DNA of 64,000 nt from Quillaja saponaria (lineage: Eukaryota; Streptophyta; Magnoliopsida; Fabales; Quillajaceae): positions 868,001 to 932,000 of the forward strand of contig CM055609.1 in assembly GCA_029379385.1 (NCBI GenBank). The letters are read 5' to 3'. Position numbers and translations under genes: made by a program. Below, piece after piece: positions 33,098 to 44,393 of the stretch (position 1 is its first letter; each line of letters opens with the position of its first letter). The notes beneath the pieces were generated by a model. That model ran no database searches. It saw nothing but the letters and a program-made list of their open reading frames with translations, and was not told the origin of the DNA.

Positions 33098-35145
33098 TCA
33101 GGGTTTAAAAGAAGGAGGCTTTCTGATCTTGGTTGCTTGCTCAAAGCCAAATGCAATTTCAATAAGCTTTGGCTCTGAACCCTTTAGCCCCCCAAAATTA
33201 ATTCCAAAAGGGACTCCCTTACTGTCGTAACCTGCAGGGACATTGATTCCAGGGAATCCGCCAATGGCAAGAACAGGTGCAACAGTTGCGGCGGGAGTCA
33301 CCAAAGCATCAAGCCTATTGTCTCTAATCAACTTCTCAAAGCCATCTCTGGTAAGTCTTGCCAAATTAAGCAGTGCTGCCTTCTCTTTGTTGCCAATTCC
33401 ATTTGTTGCTTGAGCTGCAAGGAAGATGTCTTGACCAAACTCCTCGTTCAATTCCTGCATAAATTAGTCAATTTTGCTGTAAATTAAACGTAGAAACTAT
33501 ATATGTATTGCTCAAAGAAAACACTGTTCTTTCTAAACTAACCAAATCTGCGTTTTTCACGTTGAAAGCTATAACATCTGCCAGGGTTCGTACTGGAGAA
33601 ACCACCAACTCTTTTAGATATGTATTCAAGGATAATTTGAACTCAGCTAACAATGCTGTTGCTTCTCCACTTGCATTTGCATTTAGGATAATCTCTGTAT
33701 TGTCTATTTCAAGATGATCTACCAGAACTGCTCCTTTTTGCCTTCAATTTCCAGTAAATTTTTTTGCCAAGTGTTAGCAATGCATAACAATGCTGATATA
33801 TACTATGTGAGAATTTAATCAATGTCTAGACTGTACCGTAGAGTCTGGAAATGGTTTGCAAAAGCTTGAGTCACAGCAGAGTCTTTTACAAGAGCAAAAA
33901 ATGGATTCCTCACGATCCCCAATCTCTTCCCTTGGAGCCCATAAGGGTTAAGGTACTGTTGAAACCCACCCTGAGGAATGTATTTTGATGCTGCCCTGGT
34001 TGCTTCATCATAATAGTCAATAACTGAAATTGCATCAAGAACATATACAGCATCTGACACCGTCCTGGCGATAGGCCTTATCCATCCCACATAAGATTTG
34101 TTAGAACATGCATAACAATCTAGAAAGGAGTCTTTTGTTCAGTTGGGTTCAAAACAAGTTTATATACTTATAGTAATGTGTATCTTACCCAACACTGTCC
34201 TGTCTAGGGGAGATTGGAATGACCCCAGAACGGCTTGTGATACCAACAGTTGGTTTGATGCCAACCACCGAGTTAAAACTGGCTGGGCATAAAAGTGAGC
34301 CATCAGTTTCAGTACCAAGTGACACTGCCACTAAATTTGCTGCAACAGATATTGCTGATCCACTGCTTGACCCACATGGATCTGCTGATAAAACATAAGG
34401 ATTCTGCACACAGTCACAAAACATCAGTTTCATTAATGTTACTTTGATGAATCCTTTTAGTAAAATCATGCACACTTTCTGTGACGATTCAATGCGCATG
34501 TGATGGATGAAAGTTGGCTTGTGCTAATTAAGTTTCGGATTGGGTGTATAATAGGCTGATCCGAGTTATATAGAAGCTACTTTTCGGAGCCTAAACTGTA
34601 ACTACTTAGCTTACCTTTCCTTGGCCACCCCTAGGACTCAGACCATTTGGTGCAATGAGCGACCTAAATTGGGTCCATTCGCTCAAACTAGCTTTCCCCA
34701 ATATAATTGCCCCTGCTTTCCTCAACTTGAACACTACTCCGGCATCTCGAGGCACTATGGAGCCAGGCAATGCAAACGAGCCAGACGTGGTATTCAGCTT
34801 ATCCTTGGTTCCAATGTTATCCCTGAGCAGAATAGGAATGCCATGCAACCTATACAGTGGTGACCCAGGCGCCTTAACTTTGCGCTCCTGGTCAGCCTTA
34901 TCAGCTTGGTATAGAGCCTCAGGATTCACCTCAATGACCCCATTAAGAACCGAGTTGAGTCTACGTATTTCTCCGAGATAAAACTCAGTGAGTTGCCTCG
35001 AAGTGAGTTGGTTTTGCTTAAAAGCGAGTTGAAGATCATTCAGGCTTGCTTCTCTGATTGAGAACCGCTGGGCCGTTGTGGTGTAAGTACCAAATGAAAA
35101 TATGGTTACAAGAATTAGAAGCATTGAAGACAGTAGACTAGCCAT
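33098..35145 (-). CDS. Amidase-signature family protein, copy A (catalytic Lys replaced by Arg)
   Basis: Five exons on the minus strand (35145-34615, 34403-34189, 34076-33837, 33741-33543, 33454-33098) total 1542 bp and encode 513 residues. The N-terminus is a probable signal peptide (SSMLLILVTIFSFGTYTTTA). The amidase signature is clear: GSSSGSAISVAAN carries the cis-serine and TETDGSLLCP the serine nucleophile. The catalytic lysine, normally the K of a GIPI.LKD motif, is Arg108 here (GIPILLRDNI, codon AGG at 34824-34822), while the two paralogues have LKD. The protein is otherwise complete and the frame undamaged, so it may be an inactive or altered enzyme. Plant members are annotated as amidase or glutamyl-tRNA amidotransferase A-like (compare At4g34880, from memory); substrates are unknown. 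It shares exon phases with copies B and C. Confidence 0.92.
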
Positions 35146-35260
35146 GAAACCAAATAGAACTTATGACTTAGTGAGTCGACTCACTGAGTGAAACAATGTA
35201 TTCTGGCCCGATTGAGAGAAACAATCTAGTTTGGAGTACTAAAAATAGGAACTTTTATCC

Positions 35261-35269
35261 GTTTATATA
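35261..35269 (-). promoter_or_regulatory. Candidate TATA box of amidase copy A
   Basis: TATATAAAC on the minus strand, about 116 bp before the start codon. Good consensus and a reasonable distance. Confidence 0.5.
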
Positions 35270-35755
35270 GCTTGGGAAATGAATTAATTAATTTTTTCTT
35301 TCGTCATTTCCACAAATGTAACTTTGAATTTGTAAGGAAACTAAGGCTCTGCCCGTTATAGATTCTATACTTACTTACGCGTAAGTTAAGCACAAGTTAC
35401 TTGCAGCAAAATACAAAAGGCTTTTATTTAAATCTCTTTGCGTTTTGCAAGATGGACCAGCCATTTTAGGAATATCCCAAAACAAATTCACAGAAATTCT
35501 TGAGCTACCAATCAGTCTTCTTTAAGCAAAACGAAAAGAAAAATGTGTACGACTAATTCATAGCCTTTGCCGTCCATTACCGGTAAGTTCATTCATCATA
35601 TGAGCTCATGACTATTTCAACATTTCTCATAGTGTTCATAAATCAGTCCAGATATACACCATTACATCCTTAATTATTTCGTTCATACTGATCAACTGCT
35701 TTATCTTATTCTGACAAAAGTTCTCTTACCTCATTGCTAGAACTCTGAAATAATA
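35270..35755. other. Spacer between amidase copies A and B
   Basis: Distal promoter of copy A and 3' side of copy B. No other feature seen. Confidence 0.6.
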
Positions 35756-37797
35756 CTAAAATGGAGGAGGCTTCCTAATCTTAGTGGCTTGCTCAAAGCC
35801 ATATGCGATCTCAATAAGCTTAGGCTCAGAACCCTTCAAACCTCCAAAGCAAATACCAAATGGCCCATCTTTGCTATATCCTGCAGGGACAATTATTCCA
35901 GGGAAACCCCCAATTGCAAGGATTCTAGCCGTAATGTCACCTGGAGTCACCAATGCATCTAGCTTATTCTTTGTCATCAACTTCACAAACCCATTTTTGG
36001 TCAATCTTTCTAAATTTACCAGAGCTGCCTTCTCTGCTTTTCCAATTCCATTTGTTGCTTGAGCTTGCAACATGAGGTCTTGGCCATACTCAATCTTTTC
36101 CTGTAATTGTAATTCCATTTAAGAAATAGTCATATATATATATATATATATATATGCCTAAACAATGAAAATGAAGTGGGTCTTCATCATAGAGGACTAC
36201 TAACCAATACGGGATTGTTCTTGTTGAATTCTATAACATCCTCTAAGGATCGTACAGGGGAGACAATTAACTCTTTTAGGTAGGCATTCAATGATAATTT
36301 GAATTCAGCTCCCAATGCAACATGTTCACCAAAATCAGTGAAATATAATTCGGTGATGTTACCAAATTTCAAATTATCCACCAGGATTGCACCTCTTTGT
36401 CTGAATTAGAAGAAAGCAGATGATGTAATAAAAATAGTTTAGTAGGACTAGTAAAGGAAATGTGCAAAGTGACTGTTATTACCTTAATGTGTTGAGATGT
36501 TGCAAGAAAGTCTTCTTGGAGGCAATTTCACTACCAGGGGAAAGGTGAAGAAGATTGTAGAAATCTCTCACTATACCCAATCTCTTTCCTCTAAGCCCAT
36601 CAATTCTTAGAAATTGTGCATACCCACCTTTTGGGATGTAGTTTGATGCTTCAATTGTAGCATTATCATGGATGTCAATACCTGCAATGGCTTCAAGAAC
36701 ACTAACAGCATCTGATACTGTCCTGCATATTGGTCTGTTCCATCCAATACAGATGACAAACAATGATGAGTTAAACACTGAAGAATGAAATGGTACTGTG
36801 AAACTAATTGGTCCAAATGGTTTCCCACCAAAATGGAAGTAAGCTTATTATAAGATGTGTTTGTATAGTTAAGCTACCCAATTGAGTCTTGTCTGGGAGA
36901 GATTGGAACTACCCCTGCTCTACTAGTGAGACCAACGGTTGGTTTGATACCCACAACTGAGTTCTTACTGGATGGACATAAAATGGAGGCATCAGTCTCA
37001 GAACCTAATGACAGTGCTGCCATATTTGCTGCCACAGATATTGCTGAGCCACTACTAGACCCACATGGATTACCCAATGTGTAAGGATTCTGCAAGGTGC
37101 AAATTTGTTAACATGTTGTCTGACACATTCACACTATCCATCCTGAGATATCTTTAAAAAAGGCAAGAGAATGCAAAGGAGCTCATGCTTGATACATAAT
37201 CATTAAAAATAAAAAATTAGGTACCGAAGTTTACAAAGAGCAGAAGATTACCTTTCCTTGGTCACCCCTAGCACTCCAACTATAGGGTGGACTCGTCGAC
37301 CTGTAGTAAGACCACTCGCTCAAGCTGGTCTTCCCCAAAATGATAGCCCCAGCTTTCCTCAACCTGGCCACCACGCCAGCATCCCGTGGCACAACTGAAC
37401 CAAGAAGTGCAAACGAACCGGATGTGGTGTTCAACTTATCCTTGGTTGCAATGTTATCCTTGAGAACAATGGGAATGCCATGCAGTCCCGCTAGAGATCT
37501 GGGTGCTTTAGTTCTGCGCTCTTGGTCAGCTTGATCAGCCTGGGCTAGTGCGTCTGGGTTCACCTCTATAACCCCATGAAGAACTGGATTGAGTCTGTGG
37601 ATTTCTTCAAGATAGAACTCAACAAGTTGCCTGGAGGTTAGTTTGTTGTGCTTGAAAGCAAGTTGGAGATCTCTCACAGTGGCTTCTCTGATAGAGAACC
37701 CCTTGCCTGAAATGGTGGGTAGCCCAGAAGATACAATGGCTAGAAAGACTGGGATAAGCAAAATGGAAGATAAGCTCAGTGTTTTGTTAGTACCCAT
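35756..37797 (-). CDS. Amidase-signature family protein, copy B
   Basis: Five exons (37797-37252, 37089-36878, 36734-36483, 36400-36205, 36100-35756) sum to 1551 bp and encode 516 residues. All three catalytic positions are present: Lys in GIPIVLKDNIAT, the cis-serine in GSSSGSAISVAAN and the nucleophile in SETDASILCP. In that last motif the residue before the serine is Ala (DAS) where copies A and C have Gly (DGS), which could reshape the oxyanion region. A hydrophobic N-terminus (SSILLIPVFLAIVSSGLP) suggests secretion. The start chosen is MGTNKTL; the frame stays open 12 codons upstream. An AT microsatellite lies in intron 4 (36131-36155). The downstream pseudogene is derived from this copy. 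Confidence 0.91.
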
Positions 37798-38384
37798 GGT
37801 TGCAATTATTAGTTCAGATACATTCTCATACACATATATGTGCTCTCATTTTAGAGTTGAGTACCAAGTTCCATTGTTGGATTGAAGTGCTCACTGGAAC
37901 TTCTCCCCCCCAATGTAAGTTTTCATGTCTAAGTAGTCACAATGCCAGATACAATACGAGTTCTTAGCCACTTACTCTTTTTAATAATGGCAGACTCCCT
38001 GCACCTGCACCTTGTGGTCACTGTTTATATTTTTTATATCAATAAAATGGGTAGATTTTTTTTACTGATTTTTGTAAATTTGTACAAGCAAAGCATATAA
38101 ATATATATATAATATTGCAACTTGCACTCTTGCAGAGCGAATCTACCCAGTGTTGATGTTGATGTTGATGTTGATGTTGATGTTGATGTTGATGCAGCAT
38201 CACAATTGGAAAGCCAAGTAGGACCACTAATTAATTAAGATTAAGTGTAGAGATGATTCATATTACATTACTCATCAATTTCTTTTTCTTAATGTGACAA
38301 CGATGCTCTTATTTCATTGCTTTATATGAAGTCCCAATTAAATGATTAATACAAAAATTGACCTTATTCCTAAAGCTTCAAACT
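37798..38384. other. Promoter of amidase copy B and spacer
   Basis: The first 270 bp resemble the DNA upstream of the amidase pseudogene, showing that the duplication included promoter sequence. It also contains a (GTTGAT)7-type microsatellite at 38151-38194. Confidence 0.65.
38151..38194. repeat. Hexanucleotide microsatellite (GTTGAT)n, about 7 units
   Basis: A near-perfect array of GTTGAT between copy B and the amidase pseudogene. On the minus strand it reads as a His-Gln repeat in a frame with no other support. Confidence 0.9.
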
Positions 38385-39118
38385 TTAGTGGAGGAGGCTT
38401 CATAATCTTATAGAAAGGCTCAAAGGCTCAAAGGCTCAAAGGCTCAAAGGCTCATAATGCAATCTCAATAAGCTTTGGATCCGAAATGTTTCATCCTCCA
38501 AAGCAAAATACCAAATGACCCCAATTGCAGAGAGATGTGACCTCGACTCACCAACTAATGCATCTAGCTTATCCTTTTTTCATCGACTCCACGACCCATT
38601 ATTGGTCAATTTTGTTAAATGTGCTAGCCCTGCCTCCTCTGCTTTTCCAATTCCATCTGTTGCTTGGCCCTAGAGCATGACATTGGCCGTACTCTGTCTT
38701 TTCCTGTAATTGCAATTCCATTCTGGGTTATTCGTTATATGCATAGAACCACGAATATTAATTTGGGGGCCTAGGGACAGATGAAAAACAAAGATACATT
38801 TTCTTCCGAGCATCCCAGCAAAACACTAAAATACGAAATGCTACTGTGTAGGCCAAAATGCTTCCAACCAAAAAATGAGGTAAGCTTAGGAAGATGTATG
38901 CATAAATATAACATTGCTGCCAGACTGATATTACTGATCCCCTACTAGACCTGCATGGATTACCCAATGCCTAAGGATTCTGTAGTGTGCAAACTGGTAA
39001 AATGGAGTCATGGTCTCTCACATACATTCACAAACTTGATAAAGCAACTTGATACATGAACTTTATAATCAAAATTAAACCACCCCAAGTTTACGAAGAT
39101 TTAACCTTCCCTTGGTCA
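38385..39118 (-). pseudogene. Amidase pseudogene derived from copy B
   Basis: Scattered pieces match copy B in order. The exon 5 end (GGAGGAGGCTTC at 38391) runs through a decayed exon 5 to its acceptor (TTTTCCTGTAATTG at about 38699). A short remnant resembling the copy B intron 2 region (AAAATG.GGTAAGCTTA) follows, then the start of exon 2 at about 38908-38975 (MGNPCRSSRGSVIS versus GNPCGSSSGSAIS) and the last bases of exon 1 (CTTCCCTTGGTC at 39107). Exons 3 and 4 and nearly all of exon 1 are deleted. An 8-bp unit (AAAGGCTC) is expanded about five times at 38414-38452, breaking the frame. It cannot encode an enzyme. Confidence 0.85.
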
Positions 39119-39320
39119 GATATATGCACAAACACATGGTGTGCTCTCCTTTTATAGCTTTGGCAAAGTGGGCTGCTCACTGGAAACTTCTTTTGCAGTG
39201 CATTTTCTATTATATGTGATCATGACTCGTGATGCAAGATACATAACTAGTTCTTAACCAGTTTCTGTTTTAACTGTACATTCTACTCCTTGGGGTCACT
39301 ATTGATATATATATATATTG
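39119..39320 (-). repeat. Duplicated promoter segment of copy B upstream of the pseudogene
   Basis: Blocks TGTGCTCTC, TGCTCACTGGAA, a GATACA..ACTAGTTCTTA segment and a TTG.GGTCACT segment recur in the same order upstream of copy B (37840-38030). The duplicated unit therefore included at least 200-250 bp of upstream DNA. Confidence 0.75.
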
Positions 39321-39955
39321 CCATCCGTTTTCAAAATTTGAACTTTTGACAGTTCTATTAGAATATTGCAACTTGCAATGAATACACACGTACAAACTTG
39401 TATATGTTCGTGGGTGTAGAATAATACCCACTGTCACCACCACCTAAACGTAAACCACTTTCACTTAGTTCTAATGGGTTAATGATTTTGCTGTTGTCCT
39501 TGTCTTAGTGACTGAATATTGCTATAAGTCTACGAGTACAAACAAACAAAATTCTTGCAGCTTTCACCATACAACATAGGAGAACAAGGAAATGTTTTGA
39601 AGCTTTCATCAAGATTGCCAACTTGCCCGAAAGGAAGTGTGAATGGCACTTCGAAGATGCAATGTTCTTAATATGACAATTAATACATTAGGCCAAGGAA
39701 AGGATAAATCAATAATAATCTTGTGAAGATAATACCTATTTAAGTCAGAAAGTTCATCTTTTGCACTGATTGCTTGGTAATTATTTCATGTTTTGACAGG
39801 TTTGCTTTCAATTGCATTACTCAAATCATTTGGTCACAAAGACATCTAACTAACCAAATGAATTGCTCAGCGAATTGACTAAAAGAAAACATCTACTACC
39901 CTAGTTATTCATGGATGTCACTTAGCTTGTTGATCAAGTTTAAAGATTAGAACAA
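39321..39955. other. Spacer between the amidase pseudogene and copy C
   Basis: AT-rich with no gene recognised; probably includes the 3' untranslated region of copy C. Confidence 0.6.
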
Positions 39956-41950
39956 TCAAGAAATTGAATGGGGCCAAGGCCAACAACTGCTTACAAGAAA
40001 GGGAGGCCTCCTTGCCAGCGTAGCTTGTTCAAATGCATAAGCAATCTCAATCAGTTTTGGTTCAGTACCCTTTAACCCTCCAAAGCATATCCCAAATGGC
40101 ATCGCATTGTTATCATAACCAGCAGGGACAGTAATAGCCGGGTATCCTCCAATTGCAAGCAATGTGGAAGCATCTGAGCCTAGTGTCACTAGCGCATCCA
40201 ATTGGTTCTCCTTCATCAGTTTCTCAAACCCATTACGTGATAATTGTTCCATAATTTCCACTGCCTTTGTTTGTTCCTCTCCAATACCACTGGTCAGCTC
40301 TGAAGCAAGAAACATATCCTGACCATACTCATTCATCATTTCCTGCAATTTCAACGCGAAACATTTTATTGAAGGCAGTGCACCTAATGAGGTAAACCAA
40401 CTCAACAATGTCACCTGAAACTGAAGTACTCACCAAATCAGAATTATGCAAGTTGAACGCGATGATGTCTGCTAGGGACCTCACTGGGGTGTAAATGAGC
40501 TCCTGCAAGTACTTATTGATGGAGAACTTGAATTCTTCTAGCATTGCTATTGCTTCGCCGCTTTCGTAAGGATTTAGAATGGTGTCAATGTTTTCTATTT
40601 TCAGATTATCCACTATAGTGGCACCCTTTTGCCTTGAATTTGCAAAACAAAAATCATACAGAATAACAATAAATGATATCAAAAAGGCCATAATAAATTT
40701 TCACTACAGGTTCATTATTATTTGTTAATAGTTAATACACTGCCTAAGTAACCATTATCCTAGACCACCATATGAGTGTGTATCTGTGTGTTTACCTCAA
40801 CACGTTAAGATGATCCTCAAACACAGGAATAGCAGTAGACCCATTGTAAGAGTTGAAAAATGGATTCCTCACAACACCCAATCTCTTTCCCTTGAGCCCT
40901 TCTTTTACGAGGAACTGTTTATAACCACCTGAAGGTATAAACTTTGCTGCTGCCTTTGTTGCTTCATAGTCTCTAGGATCAAAACCAACAATTACATCAA
41001 GTACATGAACCGCATCAGAAACTGTCCTGCATAATGGTCTGTAAAAACAATACAAATGTAATCAAACATAAATACATTTTTCTGCAGACAAGCTCTGAAT
41101 TGGGTTAGATATTGATTATACCCTATTGTATCTTGGCGAGGTGAAATTGGAATAACACCAGCTCTGCTGGTGAGGCCAAGAGTGGGTTTGATTCCTACAA
41201 CAGAGTTTCTATCAGCTGGACAAATAATAGAGCCATCTGTTTCAGTCCCCAATGAAACTGCAACCATGTTTGCAGCAACTGATATGGCGGGCCCACTGCT
41301 GGACCCACATGGGTCCCCCGACTCCACGTAAGCATTCTGTTACAGAATTCAAATAAAAGAAATGGAATAGAAAAAATTCTTAGACAAAAAAAAAACTACT
41401 GACTGACCACAGCTTGTCCACCTCTAGCACACCAACCATTTGGAATTGCGGAAGAACGAATGCTATACCACTCGGTGAGACTAGCTTTCCCCAATATCAC
41501 AGCACCTGCTTTTCTCAACCTCTCAACCACGTAAGCATCTCGAGGAACCGTTGATCCCAGCAAAGCATATGATCCAGCGGTTGTGTTCAGCTTGTCATCG
41601 GTAGCGATGCTGTCCTTTAATAGAATCGGAATTCCATGAAGTGGCCCAAGGGATTGACGGTCCTGATTGGCCTGTTTTATCTCTCGATCAGCCTTGTCCG
41701 CTTGATCCTTTGCGTCTGGATTCACTTCCAGTACGCTGCGAAGTAGAGGATTGAAGATTCGTATCTGGTGTAAGTACAAGTCAACGAGCTGTCTTGATGT
41801 GATTTTGTTTTCGGTGAAGGCGCGTTGAATATCGTCGACGGTGGCTTCATTGATGGTGAACTCTGAGCCGTTGATTCCGTTGACGGAGAAGCTTGTGAAA
41901 CTGAAAACTAAAAGTAACAGACACAGCAAAAGTGAGAATAAGGGAGACAT
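39956..41950 (-). CDS. Amidase-signature family protein, copy C
   Basis: Five exons (41950-41408, 41336-41122, 41038-40796, 40632-40434, 40342-39956) sum to 1587 bp and encode 528 residues. The catalytic triad is complete: Lys in GIPILLKDSIAT, the cis-serine in GSSSGPAISVAAN and the nucleophile in TETDGSIICP. The usual small residue after GSSSG is Pro, unlike copies A and B. Exon 1 ends at a slightly unusual donor (GTG/GTCAGT), inferred from alignment with the other copies. A strong N-terminal signal peptide (SLLLCLLLLVFSFTSFSVNG) points to the secretory pathway. The C-terminus is about 12 residues longer than in A and B (ends PHSIS). It is the most diverged of the array, but has identical exon phases. 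Confidence 0.9.
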
Positions 41951-42556
41951 TGGATAGTTGAACCGTCGGCTGTAATGGAAACTCAGCAGTCTGTTCGTTT
42001 TAGTCCCTCTAGTGTACGGGCTGGGCTTTAAACTAAGTATTTTTCATGTTTGATGGCCCAAATACCTAGTAGCCTCAATTGCTTCTAGCCCACTACTTGG
42101 CCCAATTGGCCACCATCTAATGAGGATTTATTTGAGAAATTTATATTTATATTTGAGATTTCATATTATTTATGTTAAAACAAAATTAGAGTTTTAATAA
42201 TTGGAATATTTAAAGTTTTATTTATTCTCCTAGGGTTTGAGAGTTGTAGGTTTTATAAATTATTATGTATTTTTCTCTATTGCTTAGTAAAGAAGTGGAC
42301 GTTTGCTCTTTAACACTAAAGAAGACATCAAAATTACTAATGCATTATTGGGATACAATGAATTCCCAGCTGTGTTGACAATTTGTAATATTTCTCATCT
42401 AAAACAATTAACTAGTATATAAAATAGTGAATAGTCTGCTTCAGTAGAATGTCAATTGTAGAAAGGAAATTTAATACATAAAACAAACATAATGATATAG
42501 TATAACAATGTAGGAGGGTCTCTGGGTTCTTCATGCATGTAACTCCAGGAAGGTTG
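41951..42556. other. Intergenic DNA, no gene recognised
   Basis: Promoter of amidase copy C and 3' side of the Ole e 1-like gene. AT-rich, with no other feature seen. Confidence 0.6.
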
Positions 42557-44393
42557 CTACTTGCATTGGGTAAATCTGCAGGTGAGATTGCCTGTAGTCC
42601 CAGCATTAGCCCTCTTAAACCTCATAGCAGTGAAGAGGACATTCCTAGAGGAACCCAACAAGGCTAAATTCATCTGTTGGATAACACTTATTGTATGATA
42701 AGGATACTGAAGGCTGTTATAGGAGTTGAGAAGTGCTGTAATCCCTTCTCTTAGCAGTGTCCTATAAGGGTCCCCTCTCCCTTCCATACCATGCCACAGT
42801 GTCAAGTCTGTTCCATATCTTCTTGACGCGAGCAATCCAAAAGCAACCGCCACTTTCGTGTCAGGGTTCACCACCCTCCAGTAGCATCTGTGTTCTGGCA
42901 TTGTCCACTGCCTGCCAAAGCAAAAATTCTTCAGTGTCATATTTAGCCTGTTCTAACTGAAGTCACGCACTTTGGCATATGGGACATGCTAATATGGTCT
43001 ATTTTCCTTATTAGTATTATGGTAGCATGGAGTTGAATTTGGCTAGTCCAAACCCAGTGCATATGGCTTTCAGTAAATCCTATCTAGTATCTAAGTAGCA
43101 AAGGGTAAAAACTTATCAAACACTTCTGGGATCAAAATTTTGCCAGTTTAAACTTAAGTCTTCAAATTATGACCAGTAGCTAATATGAGCCTTTACATCC
43201 ACAGCGTGTGCAAAGCAGGTCAGAATATGAGCTTCAGCTCAATTAGAATGCAAGTAAAATGCAATTGTACTCATTCTCTATAAGAACAGGGTTAGATGAA
43301 CCAGTGCCTATAGGCTGTAACTGAAAAAGGGCCATCACGGTTAACTTACTCGTGTGAACATGCTGAAGCCTCCAAAAAGGGAAATAGTGGTACTGATGGC
43401 ATTGGAGGCAGAGGAGGCATTGGAGGCAGAGGAGGCAATGGAGGCAGATGAGGCAACGGAGGCATTGGTGGCAGTCCACGAATTGGTGGTACCATGAGAG
43501 GTGGAGGAGATTTTGGCGTTGTTACAGGTGCAGGCACTGGGTTTGAGGACCTCGGACAATACGCCATGGGTTGATCTGGCTGAGAGAGCAGGGCATCCAC
43601 TGCATACATCTCCATGTCAAACATCCTAAACATAAGTCTCAGATTTTGGGCAGGACCAGCAACTGCACCACAACCCATTGACCCTTGTCCACTCACTGAG
43701 ACCCGGGCATAACAATTGCTCAAATCTGGTGTGCCATCAAACCTCATTGCATAGTTACCAAACCAGTTTGTTGTCTCTTCCCTTGACATTATGATTTCCC
43801 CATTGCTATTGGCACAGGACACAGTTACTTTCATGCCTATAACAAGCAAGCAACTAGTTTTATCAGTCCAACTAAGTGGAGAGGCAAGCTTGGAGTAGTA
43901 AATAAATCGAACCCTATTCTAGTCTAGTGTCATAAATTTTTGAAACATCATGACAGCAGTTAGTTTTATCAGTCCAATTAATTTCCTCTTGCATATATTA
44001 CCCAAACACAACCACATTTTTCATTCCACCAAAGAACACAAAAGTGGATCTAATCAAGTTCTAGAATTGTGGAGTTTACCAATGTCATTTATAATCTAAA
44101 ATACGATAAGGAAACTAACTCCTATAATATATTTGTTTGGTTGTTCATTGCAAGAGATTGCTTGAAGGTATAACCACAAGAGGAACAGTGGAAAAAGAAA
44201 ATTAAACAGAAAACAAAAAGAAAACAATGAAAGGGATCTTACCGTTAATGGGATAATCAAAAAGTGATCTTTGGCCATCTTTGCATTGGTCACAGAAGAC
44301 AGCACCAGTGACCATGGCATCTGCGTGAGTTCCATCAATGGCTGCACAAAGAATGAGTAAAGCTGTAAAGAAAAACTTCTCTAGCAAGTCCAT
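42557..44393 (-). CDS. Secreted Ole e 1/extensin-like protein with proline-rich linker
   Basis: Three exons (44393-44243, 43836-43350, 42911-42557) sum to 993 bp and encode 330 residues. Residues 1-25 are a signal peptide (FFFTALLILCAAIDGTHADA). An Ole e 1-type domain follows (MVTGAVFCDQCKDG ... VTVSCANSNGE ... GNYAMRFDG ... CYARVSVSGQGSMGCG) with the expected cysteines. Next is a short Pro/Leu/Met-rich linker built on repeated PPLPP and PPMPP units. A C-terminal domain (MPEHRCYWRVVNPDTKVAVAFGLLASRRYGTDLTLW ...) ends CRFTQCK. Ole e 1/extensin proteins are cell-wall or apoplastic; the C-terminal domain is conserved in plants but, as far as I know, has no assigned function. Both introns are GT-AG and the frame closes exactly. 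Confidence 0.88.

Noticed and set aside
38153..38192. His-Gln repeat peptide in a minus-strand frame
   Set aside because: It is a translated hexanucleotide microsatellite.
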